Shown here: positions 1 through 9,779 of the stretch, piece by piece
Numbering within the stretch: the first letter of the stretch is position 1
How the letters are laid out: every line of letters begins with the position of its first letter
NCBI GenBank assembly: GCA_021234155.1
Contig: JAJEKV010000048.1
Location: 1,333,873 to 1,397,872 of the forward strand
Reading direction: 5' to 3'
DNA length: 64,000 nt
Origin: Isoetes taiwanensis
Taxonomy: Eukaryota; Streptophyta; Lycopodiopsida; Isoetales; Isoetaceae
The notes under the pieces: generated by a model
The model's input: only the letters and a program-made list of their open reading frames with translations
Databases searched by the model: none
Told to the model about the DNA's origin: nothing
Translations under genes and position numbers: made by a program

Positions 1-260
1 ATATTCCCTCAAAACCTTAGGAGAAATCGTATTTCATCTTTCAAAATCATAGACGCCTCCAATCATAAATGATTATAAGTTTAAACGAGAGGTTTCTGTG
101 AGGCCCCAACATAATGATGACACCCTCGTTTAGAATATGTAGCAGAATATCTAGCATTATAACAGGGGTTTTTTTTTTGTGATTTTATATGCTTTTTGGC
201 ATGGTTTTCCTATGATTTTAGTGCTGTATTCATTGGGCCATACTAAATAGTATTTCTAGA
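1..260 (+). repeat. Composite repeat copy 1 (segments A and B)
   Basis: Bases 1-125 match 2885-2990 (same strand) and the reverse complement of about 21280-21390. They share the TTTCAAAATCATAGACGC block and the TTTAAACGAGAGG block. Segment B follows: a CTCGTTTAGAATATGTAGC junction, then ATTATAACAGGGG, a T run and a TTTTGGCATGGTTTTCCTAT block. The same segment B opens the elements at 15586 and 24073. The copy runs off the left edge of the window, so its true start is unseen. No coding capacity is apparent. Confidence 0.7.
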
Positions 261-1209
261 GTGCGGCTTTTTTGGAGCATTGATCTGGATTATCTTCAAC
301 AATCTAACGGTTGTTATTTTGACCTCCTTATTCATATGCATGAAACCGGAAAAGTTCTCTTCTCTTATCGATCCGTCCTGTTGATCCGTCTTGCTCTGTC
401 ATTCAACAGTTTTGGTATGCAAGATTTTGCTTTTTTGTTTGCTATCAATGTTTTTTATTTGCTAGATATTCTCGCTTTTATTCATATTTGAATATAGCAT
501 CAAGATGGCTTAACAAAAATTCATGATCTTTCATGGCAGAATTCATGATCTTATTCTGTTCTTATTCTGTTTTTGTTCTTCATTCATTTTTTTGTAACAT
601 TTCAGATTTGCTGTTGTGTTATAGTGGTAGACATTCAAAATCCGAAACCTGCAGGCAAATACCTAGCATGCAAAATTGGAGATGGAGACAGATCTTGCAG
701 TTTTTCCCTATTTTTTTCTTCCTCAACTTTAGCTCTGTTTAGCATTGGCCACTTAGTGCGAAATTGGAGCCATGAATATCTAGCCCGCCATAGCCAGAAT
801 TTGCCTGACACAGCTTGGCCGCCATAGCCAGATCTTCAAGTTTTATCCTAAGTCTATTTTCCTCGAGTTTACCTGGTGAAAACCATTCGCCCATAGGTCA
901 AAACTGGAGCCACTAGCCGCCATAGCCACATCCGCTAAGCTTTTCCTCTCAGAAACCCACCGAACCAAACAGTGTAGCATGGTAAGATAACCTGCTTTTA
1001 ACATCTAGCAAGCACCACGCTTAGATTCGGCGGCCACATCTTTCTATTCGATCGGATTTCCATGTGTTCAAGCAAGCAGCTGCCATCATCGATCCATTGC
1101 AGAAACCCTAACCGTGCCCTAATCTCTTTTGTCTCGAAAATCCTATTCTTTCCTTAACTATTTCCCTTTCAAATTAAAAATGCCGCCCTCCCTTTTAATA
1201 TCTAGCATT
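261..1209. other. Stretch without recognised gene
   Basis: No open frame here resembles a known protein. A short motif CGCCATAGCCA recurs near 788, 824 and 913, each time close to GGAGCCA-like words, suggesting an old degenerate tandem duplication. Base composition is A+T-rich like the surroundings. Confidence 0.5.
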
Positions 1210-1214
1210 ATCTA

Positions 1215-1467
1215 CTGCCCATCTTTGGTCTAGTGGTAACACACTAGTTCCTTAGCAATGTGGTCTCGAGTTCGAGGCCGCCCAGAATCAAGACTCCGGC
1301 ATCGCTGGGGGTCAAATCCCAACAGATTTAATGTAAGGTTGTTGGGGCGTGGCCCAACCAAGCAATGTAGTGTGGTGTGTGGTCACATGTCCAATGTAGT
1401 GTGATAAAACTGGTCACAGTGGCTGACGTATAAAATAAAACTATCTATCTATCTATCTATCTATCTT
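1215..1467 (+). repeat. tRNA-derived SINE with (ATCT)n tail
   Basis: A pol III A box (TGGTCTAGTGG, 1226-1236) and a B box (GTTCGAGGCC, 1270-1279) lie 44 bases apart, as in tRNA genes. A unique body follows (TGTTGGGGCGTGGCCCAACC, then AAGCAATGTAGTGTGGTGTG), ending in a tetranucleotide run ATCT from about 1441 to 1467. This is SINE architecture: tRNA head, unrelated body, short-repeat 3' tail. Body and 3' pieces recur at about 5603-5690 and 39365-39420. The exact 5' end and target duplication were not resolved. Confidence 0.75.
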
Positions 1468-1735
1468 TAAGCTTCAAAATTTAAAATCTCACCCTTCCTT
1501 TCAATATGTACCATTATGGCCATTGTTTAAGTTTCTATGCAAAAATTAAATGCTACAATATCTAGCAATATCTAACATAACATCTACTATAATAGTTTTT
1601 ATGGTTTACTACTATTACAAGCTTGTGTTACTATTCATATTATTACTACCATTACTAGTTATTAACAATTGTGTTGTTTTTTTAATGGTAGATATTATAT
1701 CTAGATATTGCAATGAGACGAATGGCACGAAATAG
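1468..1735. other. A+T-rich spacer, no gene seen
   Basis: Strongly A+T-rich sequence with runs of ATCTA and TTATTA words. The open frames here are low-complexity and not credible as genes. Confidence 0.4.
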
Positions 1736-1978
1736 ATGAGGCCCAGGCTCAACATCACGAACAGGAGTCATGCAGGCAGGGCAGAAGGCATCACGTATGA
1801 GATAAATCACCCTGCACAAGAAAATGTCGTCGAAGCTGAAGAGGCGCACATTCGTTTGGACATAGATCAGCGGAGGCAGTTACGTACGCAAGTAAATAGA
1901 CTAACTGCCCTCTGTAGGTTGTTTGATAGGCAAATCAACGAAGATGTGTATCGCATCTTAAGCCGCTATCTATATTGA
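1736..1978 (+). CDS. Unrecognised 80-codon open frame
   Basis: An ATG-initiated frame of 80 codons ends in TGA. The predicted peptide is hydrophilic and rich in Arg, Glu, Asn and Ile. Its second half (residues about 35-75) has a leucine/isoleucine spacing compatible with a short amphipathic helix. It contrasts with the very A+T-rich flanks by having mixed, codon-like composition. I do not recognise the family. It may be a surviving exon of a transposon or host gene, or chance. No splice partner, promoter or neighbouring gene supports it. Confidence 0.25.
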   Translation: MRPRLNITNRSHAGRAEGITYEINHPAQENVVEAEEAHIRLDIDQRRQLRTQVNRLTALCRLFDRQINEDVYRILSRYLY

Positions 1979-2220
1979 ATGTTTATGATTTGATATACTA
2001 CTTTTACTATCTTCAATGACTAAACAAATTTATAAATAATATGCTTTTAAAGCGTATGTAATTAAATTACATTATTATATGCTATAATATTATAGTTGCT
2101 TAGGCTTCATATTACTATTGTTTTTATTTGTTATAATGCTACATATTGCTACATGTTTTACATCCGACATATTATTATTTACACAAATATAACATCAACT
2201 CATCCAAGTGTGATGTAACA
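1979..2220. other. A+T-rich spacer
   Basis: Very A+T-rich sequence between the small open frame and the MITE. No feature was recognised. Confidence 0.4.
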
Positions 2221-2227
2221 TTGTTTT

Positions 2228-2640
2228 TGACCCCGAATGGGCAAAAAAAATTTAACCTATAACAACAACCATTACATTACACTTTAAAATTAAATTCCCC
2301 TTAAACTCCCTTTGGTTTGTGTGCATATTCACACGGAGGGGGGGAGGGGATGACTTAGGCCAAGAGAGCCCTTATAATTATGTTTTGCACACGCATAAAA
2401 TCAACACCATATAATATATTGCCGAAATCTTATAATATTTTGCAATTCTTGTTATACAGTATACCAAATTCTGAAAATCCATACCCCATAAACGAGGAAC
2501 TTTGTGTACTGTGTAGATTAAGGAATAAGGGGTGAATATGCCTATCCAACAACTCTCGTTGCCCCAAACCAAAGGGGGTTTAAGGGTGAATTTAATTTTA
2601 AGGCGTGTAATGTAATGGTTGTTGTGAATAAGCTGGGTTC
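2228..2640 (+). mobile_element. Foldback MITE, family M, copy 1
   Basis: Left arm (about 2265-2340) and right arm (about 2550-2625) are inverted copies. Both contain CCAAACCAAAGGGG-like and TTTAATTTTAA-like words. The centre carries GGAATAAGGGGTGAATATGC and AAACGAGGAACTTT, found in every other copy (16787-17268, 19690-20170, 21610-21815, 26395-26882). Long arms, a small A+T-rich centre and no protein define a non-autonomous foldback MITE. Confidence 0.75.
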
Positions 2641-2654
2641 CAGGGGATTTGATG

Positions 2655-3070
2655 TGGATGTAAAAATACCAATTCCCCGCACCATAGACTATATATCTCT
2701 AAAACAATTGAATAGGTTGTTATAAAAAAAAATCATAGATTCAAGATAAAAATAATCATATTAGCTCACCTGGGTACATTGGTTAAAGTAGTCTTTTAAG
2801 ACATTGAGTTATTTTTGGTAGAGGTTCGAACCCCATATTCTAAAATATTTAGCAAAGCCATATAAAGGTTCGATATTCCTCAAAACCTTAGCATTCCCTC
2901 AAAATCTAAAGATTTCATCTTTCAAAATCATAGACGCTTCTAATCATAAATGACTATAAGTTTAAACGAGAGGTGCCTGTGAGGCCCCAACATACGATCC
3001 GGGTCGAGGATCGATTTAATCCGACGACTGTGGTAGTCCAGGGTGCACCTCGTTTAGAATATGTAGCCTC
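2655..3070 (+). repeat. Composite repeat copy 2 (segment A) with tRNA-like boxes
   Basis: This copy is homologous to the reverse complement of 21205-21600 and in part to 1-125. It contains TAGCTCACCTGG (2762-2773), close to a pol III A box, and GGTTCGAACCC (2823-2833), a good B box, so its core looks tRNA-derived. Downstream is the CGTTTAGAATATGTAGC end of segment A (about 3051-3067). The adjacent segment B seen in other copies is absent here. Confidence 0.65.
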
Positions 3071-3599
3071 GTTTAGAAAAATGAAATGCCTCTTATGTTC
3101 ATACTTACATGAAGAGAGACTAAAATTGTGTTGCAACGTTTCTAGAACCATGAATTGGCTGAAAGAATTCTGCAAGTTGTAGATTCGTTGGACATTTGTT
3201 GCATGATTGCTTGTTGCTTTCATGTGCTCAAGCTTTGCCAAACCTAAAACTAACAACAGCTTCATAAGATATTCAGACAACATCATCAAGAGAAGCAAGT
3301 CATCTAAGCAAACTAGGACTATTGCAAAAAATTTAAAAATTCCACACTTAGAAATAGTGGCATGCATGCTACATACAATGGTATGAAATTATAAATGTGT
3401 CCTTTTCACCAATTTGGTTAGAACATTGAAATGAAGGGCTATCTTAAGCAAGACATGATGCAACTCTTTTACTTTGTGGTGTTCTCAAAGACTAGCAAAA
3501 TCTTAGTGTAGAAGATTTTGAGGTTTGAAGAAAATGAGCCATATGTATGGCACAAAATGGAGAGTTAGGCTTCATAGCAATAGAAATGAGGATAGAAAC
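3071..3599. other. Stretch without recognised gene
   Basis: No protein family was recognised on either strand. Several short frames exist but read across composite-repeat sequence. Confidence 0.4.
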
Positions 3600-4212
3600 T
3601 ACACAACCAACCCACCCAACCCATTCTCCAAGCCCCCCTTTCACCCTTTTACATTTTCCCCTTTCTTTTTTCTTTTTCCATTTTTATTCTTTCCTTTTCA
3701 CTCCTCCCCCATAGCTTTACCTTTTTGCTTTCTGTATTTTTTCGCTTTTCCTTTGTTCCTTCTTACTTTTTTTTTTTCTCTTTTTGGCCTTTTTATCCTT
3801 TTTTTCTTTCTCTTCTTTATTTTCCTTTTCTATTGTGTTTTTCCTTCTTTCCTTTTTATTCCCTTTACCTTTTCACCCTTTTTCTTCCTCTTCCTTTTTC
3901 ACTCCCATTTTCCTTTTCCCCTTTTCCCAATTTCTTTTTTCGACTATCGAATTAATAAATTTCGCCATCAGCCCTTTTACCTTCCCTTTTTCTATTTTCT
4001 CCTTCCCTTTTCCTTTTCCCCTTCCCTCTTTTCTCCAATTCCCACTTTTCCTTTTATTTTTCCCTTTTCTATTTTTTTATTTTATTTCCCTATTTCTTCT
4101 TTTTGCATTATCCATTTTCTTTTGCCATTTTCCCCTTTCCCCGCCTCTTTTCCCTTCCCCCCTTTTTCTATCTTTTTTCCTTCCCCTTTTCCCTTTCCCC
4201 TTCCCCCTTTGG
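3600..4212 (+). repeat. Long polypyrimidine (C/T) tract
   Basis: About 600 bases are almost purely C and T on the plus strand, with few purine interruptions except near 3945-3975. Words such as CCTTTTCCC and TTTTTCTTT recur without a fixed period. The overlapping long open frames are artefacts of this composition (Phe/Pro/Ser/Leu only). The tract lies about 400 bases beyond the 3' end of the minus-strand PLAC8 gene. Such strand-asymmetric tracts can adopt triplex structure, but that is inference. Confidence 0.85.
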
Positions 4213-4613
4213 TTGTTTAAGTGAATCGTATTGAAGCAACATTCAAGATGAATTATTGACTGAAGACACACACACATCATCTTCATCGTTGGTCGATCAA
4301 ATCCTAGACCATATGATCTAAGGCAAGATAAAAGACACATGTTATAACATTATAATATAAGAAGATTTGTACAATACCTTCAAGTGCAAGACAAAGAGAG
4401 TTGCAACATGTTCAACAAATTGCATCATACTTTGATAAAATAAAATAGAGACATGAGCTAGAACTACACAAAATACAAATGAAGCAAGAACATAATCAAT
4501 ACTGCATTTGCTGGACAGGTGGAGGTTGATCATATATGTGTTGCACGTTTTGGAAACCTAAAAAGACCAAGGAATCCTTGTTAATTAGACGTAATCAAAG
4601 GTATAATGAAGGA
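4213..4613. other. Presumed 3' flank of the PLAC8 gene
   Basis: Noncoding A+T-rich sequence directly downstream of the PLAC8 stop on the minus strand. It probably contains the 3' untranslated region. No clear poly(A) signal could be assigned. Confidence 0.35.
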
Positions 4614-5251
4614 TTATAGAAGAAAATGACCAAAAGAGGGTTGGATGCCCCGGTTCTTAAGCTCCCGGTATTCTTGGGCAATAGAGCACCAAAGGCAGCA
4701 CCAATCCACACAAAAGTCGTTACATGGGTCCGCAGGAAGACCATATTTCTGTCTAAGTTTGGCTCTGTAACCGCAAGTGTAGATACAAGGCACACCAATG
4801 TATATCATAAGGCAAAGGATGCATCCTGCTTGCATGCATGCTACAAAATATCACACAAATCATAAAGGTACACTTGCACAAACATTCAAGTATAGACTGG
4901 CCGCTTTACTTACACGTGCCCCCTCTATCTAGAATATGCGCGACCTCTCCAAAGGGAAGGCAGGGAATCCAGTATGCCAAGCAACCTGAAACAATATGTA
5001 TAGCCCATAGAATTAGCTTTGACCAACATATAATTGTGAATATATGAAGGTAAAGTACAAGATTTAAAGGTTGATTGGTTGCTTGATTTGAAGATTGCTT
5101 ACACGATCCAAAATCTTCGAAGCATCCGCATAGGCCTGTCGTCCATTGTCCTGAATTTGGAGGTGCTCCAGTGTAGGCATTTGGAGGAGGTCGACATCGA
5201 AGTTGGCACTATAGGAAAAGGAGCTTGGGAGGTTGTTGGAGGTAGAGCCAT
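4614..5251 (-). CDS. PLAC8-domain cysteine-rich protein (three exons, 5' frame uncertain)
   Basis: Exon 1 is about 5251-5103, exon 2 4985-4914 and exon 3 4840-4614, with canonical sites (GTAAGC and GTAAGT donors; TTTCAG and TTGTAG acceptors) and compatible phases. Joined exons read GQWTTGLCGCFEDFGSC, then CCLAYWIPCLPFGEVAHILD, then YGLPADPCNDF and EYRELKNRGIQPSFG. This is the full PLAC8 pattern of plant cadmium-resistance and cell-number-regulator (FW2.2-like) proteins. The family comprises small plasma-membrane proteins linked to cation transport or organ size. The usual CPC motif is IPC here. The ATG at 5251 is out of frame with the PLAC8 reading, so either an indel breaks the N-terminus or an upstream exon joins at a TTTTCCTATAG acceptor inside this exon. 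It is head-to-head with a second PLAC8 copy at 6925. Confidence 0.8.
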
Positions 5252-5599
5252 CGTTGCCTTAGATATAACAACTTTTTAGAACACTTACGAAAATACAACA
5301 AGGGCCTCTTATAAGTAAAGCTTCCGTGACTTTTTCTCAAGGCTCAATGAATGAATAGGGCAGATCGTAAGGAACTTATTAGAGAAACTTAATGAACGTG
5401 GCGGAGTGTAAGGGACATATAAAGAAAATGTCTCACCAACTTCTTTGCCAAAATGAATGCCCCACTTCCGATAGTATATTTCTTGCTCAATGGTGCTTAT
5501 ATGAAAGAATGCATCTAAAGACATTTTCCTCTCCGCCAAAAGCATGTCAATGTGTAGAATGACCCTTTCCGGTCAAACATACCGGTTAAGGCCGATAAG
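5252..5599. other. 5' flank of the minus-strand PLAC8 gene
   Basis: Upstream sequence of the PLAC8 gene. No TATA box could be assigned with confidence. Open frames here are short and unlike known proteins. Confidence 0.35.
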
Positions 5600-5602
5600 A
5601 TA

Positions 5603-5695
5603 GTTGGGCTAGGACCCAACGAAGCAATGGTGATGTGGTGTGTGCATCATATGTCCAAGCATATGATGTCAATGTGGTATGATGTAAAAAAATGC
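5603..5695 (+). repeat. 5'-truncated SINE copy
   Basis: GTTGGGCTAGGACCCAACG, followed by AAGCAATGGTGATGTGGTGT and GTGGTATGATGTAAAA, matches the body and 3' end of the SINE at 1215-1467 but lacks the tRNA head and the tetranucleotide tail. It lies in the 5' flank of the PLAC8 gene. Confidence 0.65.
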
Positions 5696-6700
5696 TTTTT
5701 TTCCCTGTCTTTTGCACAAAAAATGTCAATGTGTGCTATATATTTTGCTAAATTGGAGATGTAGATACAAGAACCAATAAGACAAGTGGAGGATGAATAT
5801 TTAGAAATACTTCCAATAGTATGTACAATGAATAGAGAAAGTGGAAGATGAATACTTGGAGATAACACTTTGCTTCTAAAGACAAGACGTGTGGAATACG
5901 AATACTTGGAAATGCTATTTTATTCTAATAATATTAAAAGTCATTATTTTTTTTCCTATCTTTTATATCCCATGGAATGATTACAACAGAAGATCAATGA
6001 GTACGTAATCACCATTAATTGTTTAAGTTTTAGTTACAACTCAGTATCACCTATTAACTAGCATATCATTTCAGATAGTCAAGTAAAAATGCAAGTCAAG
6101 TAATAAAAAATGCAAGGTTGAGTGTGGCCATAAGTAATAGCTTCGGAAGGAAGGGATATAAGGGATAACGTCTAATGCCTATATAGGGTTGGACATATTC
6201 TAGGTGTAAATTCAAATGATATGTTGGGGGTGTTACGTTGACATAGTGGATGTAAATATGACCTTTCAATTCAATGAGTAGTTGCATCTGGAAGGGCCAC
6301 AATTACCCGAGGACCTAAATTTGTAGAGTAGAAAATCCATCAAATGCTCGAACTGTATATAAGAGGAATGAGATTAGATCCCAAGGCAACATAAATTGAT
6401 TGAAATGCCCAATTTTACCTTAGAGAGATGTTTTTAATGTCCAGAGGAAGCTCAAGGCAAAGCCTTTATGGGACACAACCAGATAGGACCTGCGGAGCTT
6501 ATAGGACTCAACACACCTAGATAGGACCTGCCCCAATGAGTCCTTCCCCACTAACTTTACAATGATTTGTGGCCACTTTCACAACGAAGCATTGAACCCA
6601 TGAACTTGAGTATGACAGTTTTGTTAAATAATGATACCCCAAATACTTAAACACTATTTACACGAGTGAACAAGTGGGTCATCCTTACGTTCTAAGCAAT
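5696..6700. other. Intergenic region between divergent PLAC8 copies
   Basis: About 1 kb of A+T-rich sequence with no recognised gene. The stretch 5755-5920 contains three degenerate copies of a GTGGAAGATGAATACTTGGA-like word, suggesting a short tandem array. It probably contains the outer promoters of the divergent pair, but no element can be pinned down. Confidence 0.4.
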
Positions 6701-6924
6701 AGTGCAAAAATCGGCCCAGGTTGACGAATCTAAAGACAGGACCCAGGAATCTAGAATCCAAAGCCAACGGACGACTGAGTCAAAGGGGAAAAAAAATGAT
6801 CAGGGACGACTGGATCCAAAAGCTTGCAGGATAAAGGATCCATGGCCATTATGTCATCTTTGTGCATCATTCAATTTTATTGGATATGCCCATTCAGCCC
6901 TGCAAGAGCGAGATCTAGACCGAA

Positions 6925-7529
6925 ATGGAAACTGGGGTTCCAGTACATTATCCTCAACATCCGTATGTTCAGCCTCCTCCAATTTCCCATATTCCTAATC
7001 CCCCTCATGGTAAATGGACTACCGGATTATTTAAAGGCTACACAGACTGTGAATCATGTAAGTTTCGTATCTCTACTTATCAAATTTTCGCTTTTCTATG
7101 TAACATTAAAGACTCCATTTTCCCCTGATCAGATGGCATGCTGGGCTCCTTGCATCCCCTTTGGTCGATCGCACATATTCTAGACAGAGGCAATACCCGT
7201 GAGTAATTTTCCTTTCTCTGATATGGGGTATATGTGATGTTTTAATATTATTTCTTGTGTTTGTTTTGGTGGTTATCTCCCAGCATCCTATATTTGATGT
7301 TTCACATCGGGTGCCCCCAAGATTTACACATATGGATACGTAAAAAGCTTAGAGATAAGTATGGCTTGCCCCAAGCGCCGTAATGACCGGCCGCGTGGAC
7401 TTTTGTTGCCTCCATTGCTCCATTGCTCAACAAGATCGTGAGCTTAAGAACCGGGGTATTCAGCCATCCTTTGGTACCCTTATTACCAGTGCTATTTTTC
7501 TTTTCCCTTTTTATGTTGTTTTTGGCTAA
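6925..7529 (+). pseudogene. PLAC8-domain gene copy, decayed
   Basis: Exon 1 (6925-7057) starts at ATG and reads a Pro-rich N-terminus, then KWTTGLFKGYTDCES, ending at a GTAAGT donor in the same position as in the minus-strand gene. Exon 2 (7133-7198, acceptor GATCAG) reads ACWAPCIPFGR and then, after a one-base shift, IAHILDRGNT before a GTGAGT donor. Exon 3 (about 7284-7529) retains IYTYGY, LRDKYGLPQAP and, in other frames, CSIAQQDRELKNRGIQPSFG. At least three frameshifts plus a TAA TGA pair break it. The conserved GLCGCFED motif has drifted to GLFKGYTD. It is a paralogue of the gene at 4614-5251, arranged head-to-head. Assembly indels could account for some breaks. Confidence 0.75.
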
Positions 7530-7671
7530 TTGGTTGTTCACCCCTTTTTAGGCTTTGAGGCTGTGAGGCACATATATGACCAGCCTCCTTCAGTCCAGCA
7601 CATGCACCAATAATAATGTTATATTCTTTTGCAGATTTGCTATATGGTATCATCTAACTAAGATTCCTTTA

Positions 7672-7841
7672 TAAAAAATCACTTACATTCCTCCTAATCC
7701 AATCGTGTGTTGACACGTGGCAGCAATTCTTTTAAGGAATGTTTAGTAGATTTTGCATTTAATTTTTCTACATATTTACACAATATTCTTAACATTTATT
7801 CGACATTCTATTACAGAATGTAATGTAAGTGATTTTCACGT
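7672..7841. repeat. Short foldback (MITE-like) sequence
   Basis: AAAATCACTTACATT near 7675 is repeated in inverted orientation as AATGTAAGTGATTTT near 7824-7838. A further GTGTTGACAC word at about 7710 has an inverted partner near 7877. The sequence is A+T-rich with no coding capacity. It resembles a small MITE but has no identified target duplication. Confidence 0.4.
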
Positions 7842-9047
7842 AACAAAAATGTCACTTTAGGTGACATTCTCATGTGTCAACACCGGATAGAATGTAACCC
7901 AATAGCATTCCTTTAAGAAGGATTTACGGATAACTTAAGGGATTGGTTACCATAAAATGCTTAAGACCCGCGTGATTTGTTCAAACTTTCCCATTGGACA
8001 TATAAGCATCATACTCTCGTCAGACGGACCTAGAATTGACCTAGGTACCGCGGATAATGTCTATGGTCGGTGATCCTTTTTCGACACATAGTTTAGCACA
8101 TTAATATGTCCATGAATTTAGTTTCCCACTTCCTTTTAGAAATTATACATGATTTCCCTTTCCAAAATTTTCTTTACATTTTCCCCTTAGTTTTTTCGAC
8201 TCCTCTCCATCTTTATGAAAGGAGGCGGCCGGTGGATCATCCGGGGAGGCGCACCGGGTCTGATTCGACCTAAGCAGGATCGCCTCGGGCTTCCCATTGT
8301 CTTCCTCGCACATCATATCTTTTAAGGATGGCGCTTTGACTAAGTTTCCCGAGTTTTTCCTCCATGGATTTTGGGAACCTAAAGCTTGTGGATGATTCAT
8401 CCTTCTCCGAAGAAGAACTACAGCGCCGGAATGAAGCGCTAGTTAGCAAGGAAATTGCATCCTGCTACAAAGTATTGATCTTAAGGAGTGATGTTACGCT
8501 ATGGATAGCTATAAAAAAAAAGGGGCAGGCAGAGTTATGGTGGCCAGCCACGTAATAGGAGGTATCGGGCAAAGATAGGCAATTTCATGGGGAAACCTCT
8601 CAATTTGTTCCTGAAACCCAAAGCATGGATGAACATGGTTCTGACAATGATGATAATCAGGTATGACAGTTACTTTTCCTTTTAAAGGATGTAAATTTGC
8701 ATTCTTTAGACTGAAAAATCTGTTCATATGCTTGAGCATTTGGGTGCTAAGGAGGTGTTGGCAAAATTGTTTGCTCGCTTTTAGAGGGATAATCCCATTT
8801 GGTATAGTTCCGATTATCCTCTATTCGCTTTGTTTATTGTTCCAGAATTATAGCTTATGATATTTTGCACTCTTATGCACTCATGATTTGCGCACAAGGT
8901 GGGTCGCTTAGCAAAAAATCGCTTAAATGGATTGTCCCTTATTTTCCTTTATAGGTCCCCCTGTATTCTAACACAATAAGTTCGGTGCATTTTGCCAACT
9001 TGTTTCTAACTGTGGCAACTAGATTGTAAGCAATACATACATGGCAT
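7842..9047. other. Stretch without recognised gene
   Basis: Opposed short frames at 8143-8400 (minus) and 8364-8555 (plus) overlap. Neither resembles a known family. Composition is mixed and somewhat higher in G+C around 8210-8420, so a decayed exon is possible. Confidence 0.35.
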
Positions 9048-9425
9048 AATTATTTTCCCTTAACATTCCTATGCCTGTTACAACATTTTGGACGGTAAAT
9101 ATGAAGTTTCCTGACAAGGTCTATGTATAGGCATTTGATTTACTGATGTGGTATAGGTATCCTCGTAATTTCTGTAATATAGACTTCTAGAAGCATTTGT
9201 GAATGCTGCCTATGTGGAAACACAACAGAGAGATACTTCCTGCAATCCAATAGAGGGATACATTCTCCCAGCCAAATGGATACATTCTGCAAGCCAAACT
9301 CAGGCATAAATATTTACCTCTAACATTCTTATGCCAATAGGAATGTATTAAAAGTTAACATGAAGTACCCAGAGGGTTATAACCTATATTGACTGATATA
9401 AGTGCTCGTATTATAGTAATGTGGT
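9048..9425 (+). repeat. Diverged tandem duplication
   Basis: Two copies of roughly 130 bases (about 9048-9180 and 9302-9425) share TTAACATTCCTATGCC / CTAACATTCTTATGCC, AACATGAAG-type and CTGATAT-type words. Between them, 9222-9300 holds about three units of a 26-base motif built on GGATACATTCT plus CCAGCCAAA. Noncoding. Confidence 0.5.
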
Positions 9426-9763
9426 TTATCTGGGATATTCAAGACTTATTTCTGAACCGTATGGCTTTAAAAGTTTTTTTCGCATTATGATGTATGTGAC
9501 AGTTGTTCTCTTTCTCTTATATGTAAATTAAGTTTATTTCCTGCCATGCTCATTTAGTCTTCTGGGCAAAAAGGTCTACATTAGGTGATCGGTTGACAAC
9601 CGAGAAGCCTAAGATACCTTTTGGCCCTTGCATCTTTACCCTTATCAGGCTAATGATGTATTGGTTGGCTGCAGGTACGGGCTTCTCCTCTTAATGTATT
9701 TCTTTTGTGCAAACCGTATTAGGTGTATTAGGTGAGCTTGGGAGTTTGCAGTCGATAATGACC

Positions 9764-9779
9764 AAGATCAAAGTTTGAC
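9764..9779 (+). repeat. Target-site duplication, left copy
   Basis: AAGATCAAAGTTTGAC occurs immediately 5' of the LINE insertion and again, identically, directly after its poly(A) run at 10784-10799. Confidence 0.9.

Noticed and set aside
2755-2840. Functional tRNA gene
   Set aside because: The A and B boxes are present, but acceptor and anticodon stems are not evident and copies at other sites diverge, so it is a repeat.
3525-4224. Overlapping long open frames of up to 231 codons
   Set aside because: They are produced by the C/T-only composition, which lacks stop codons; the peptides are Phe/Pro/Ser/Leu repeats.
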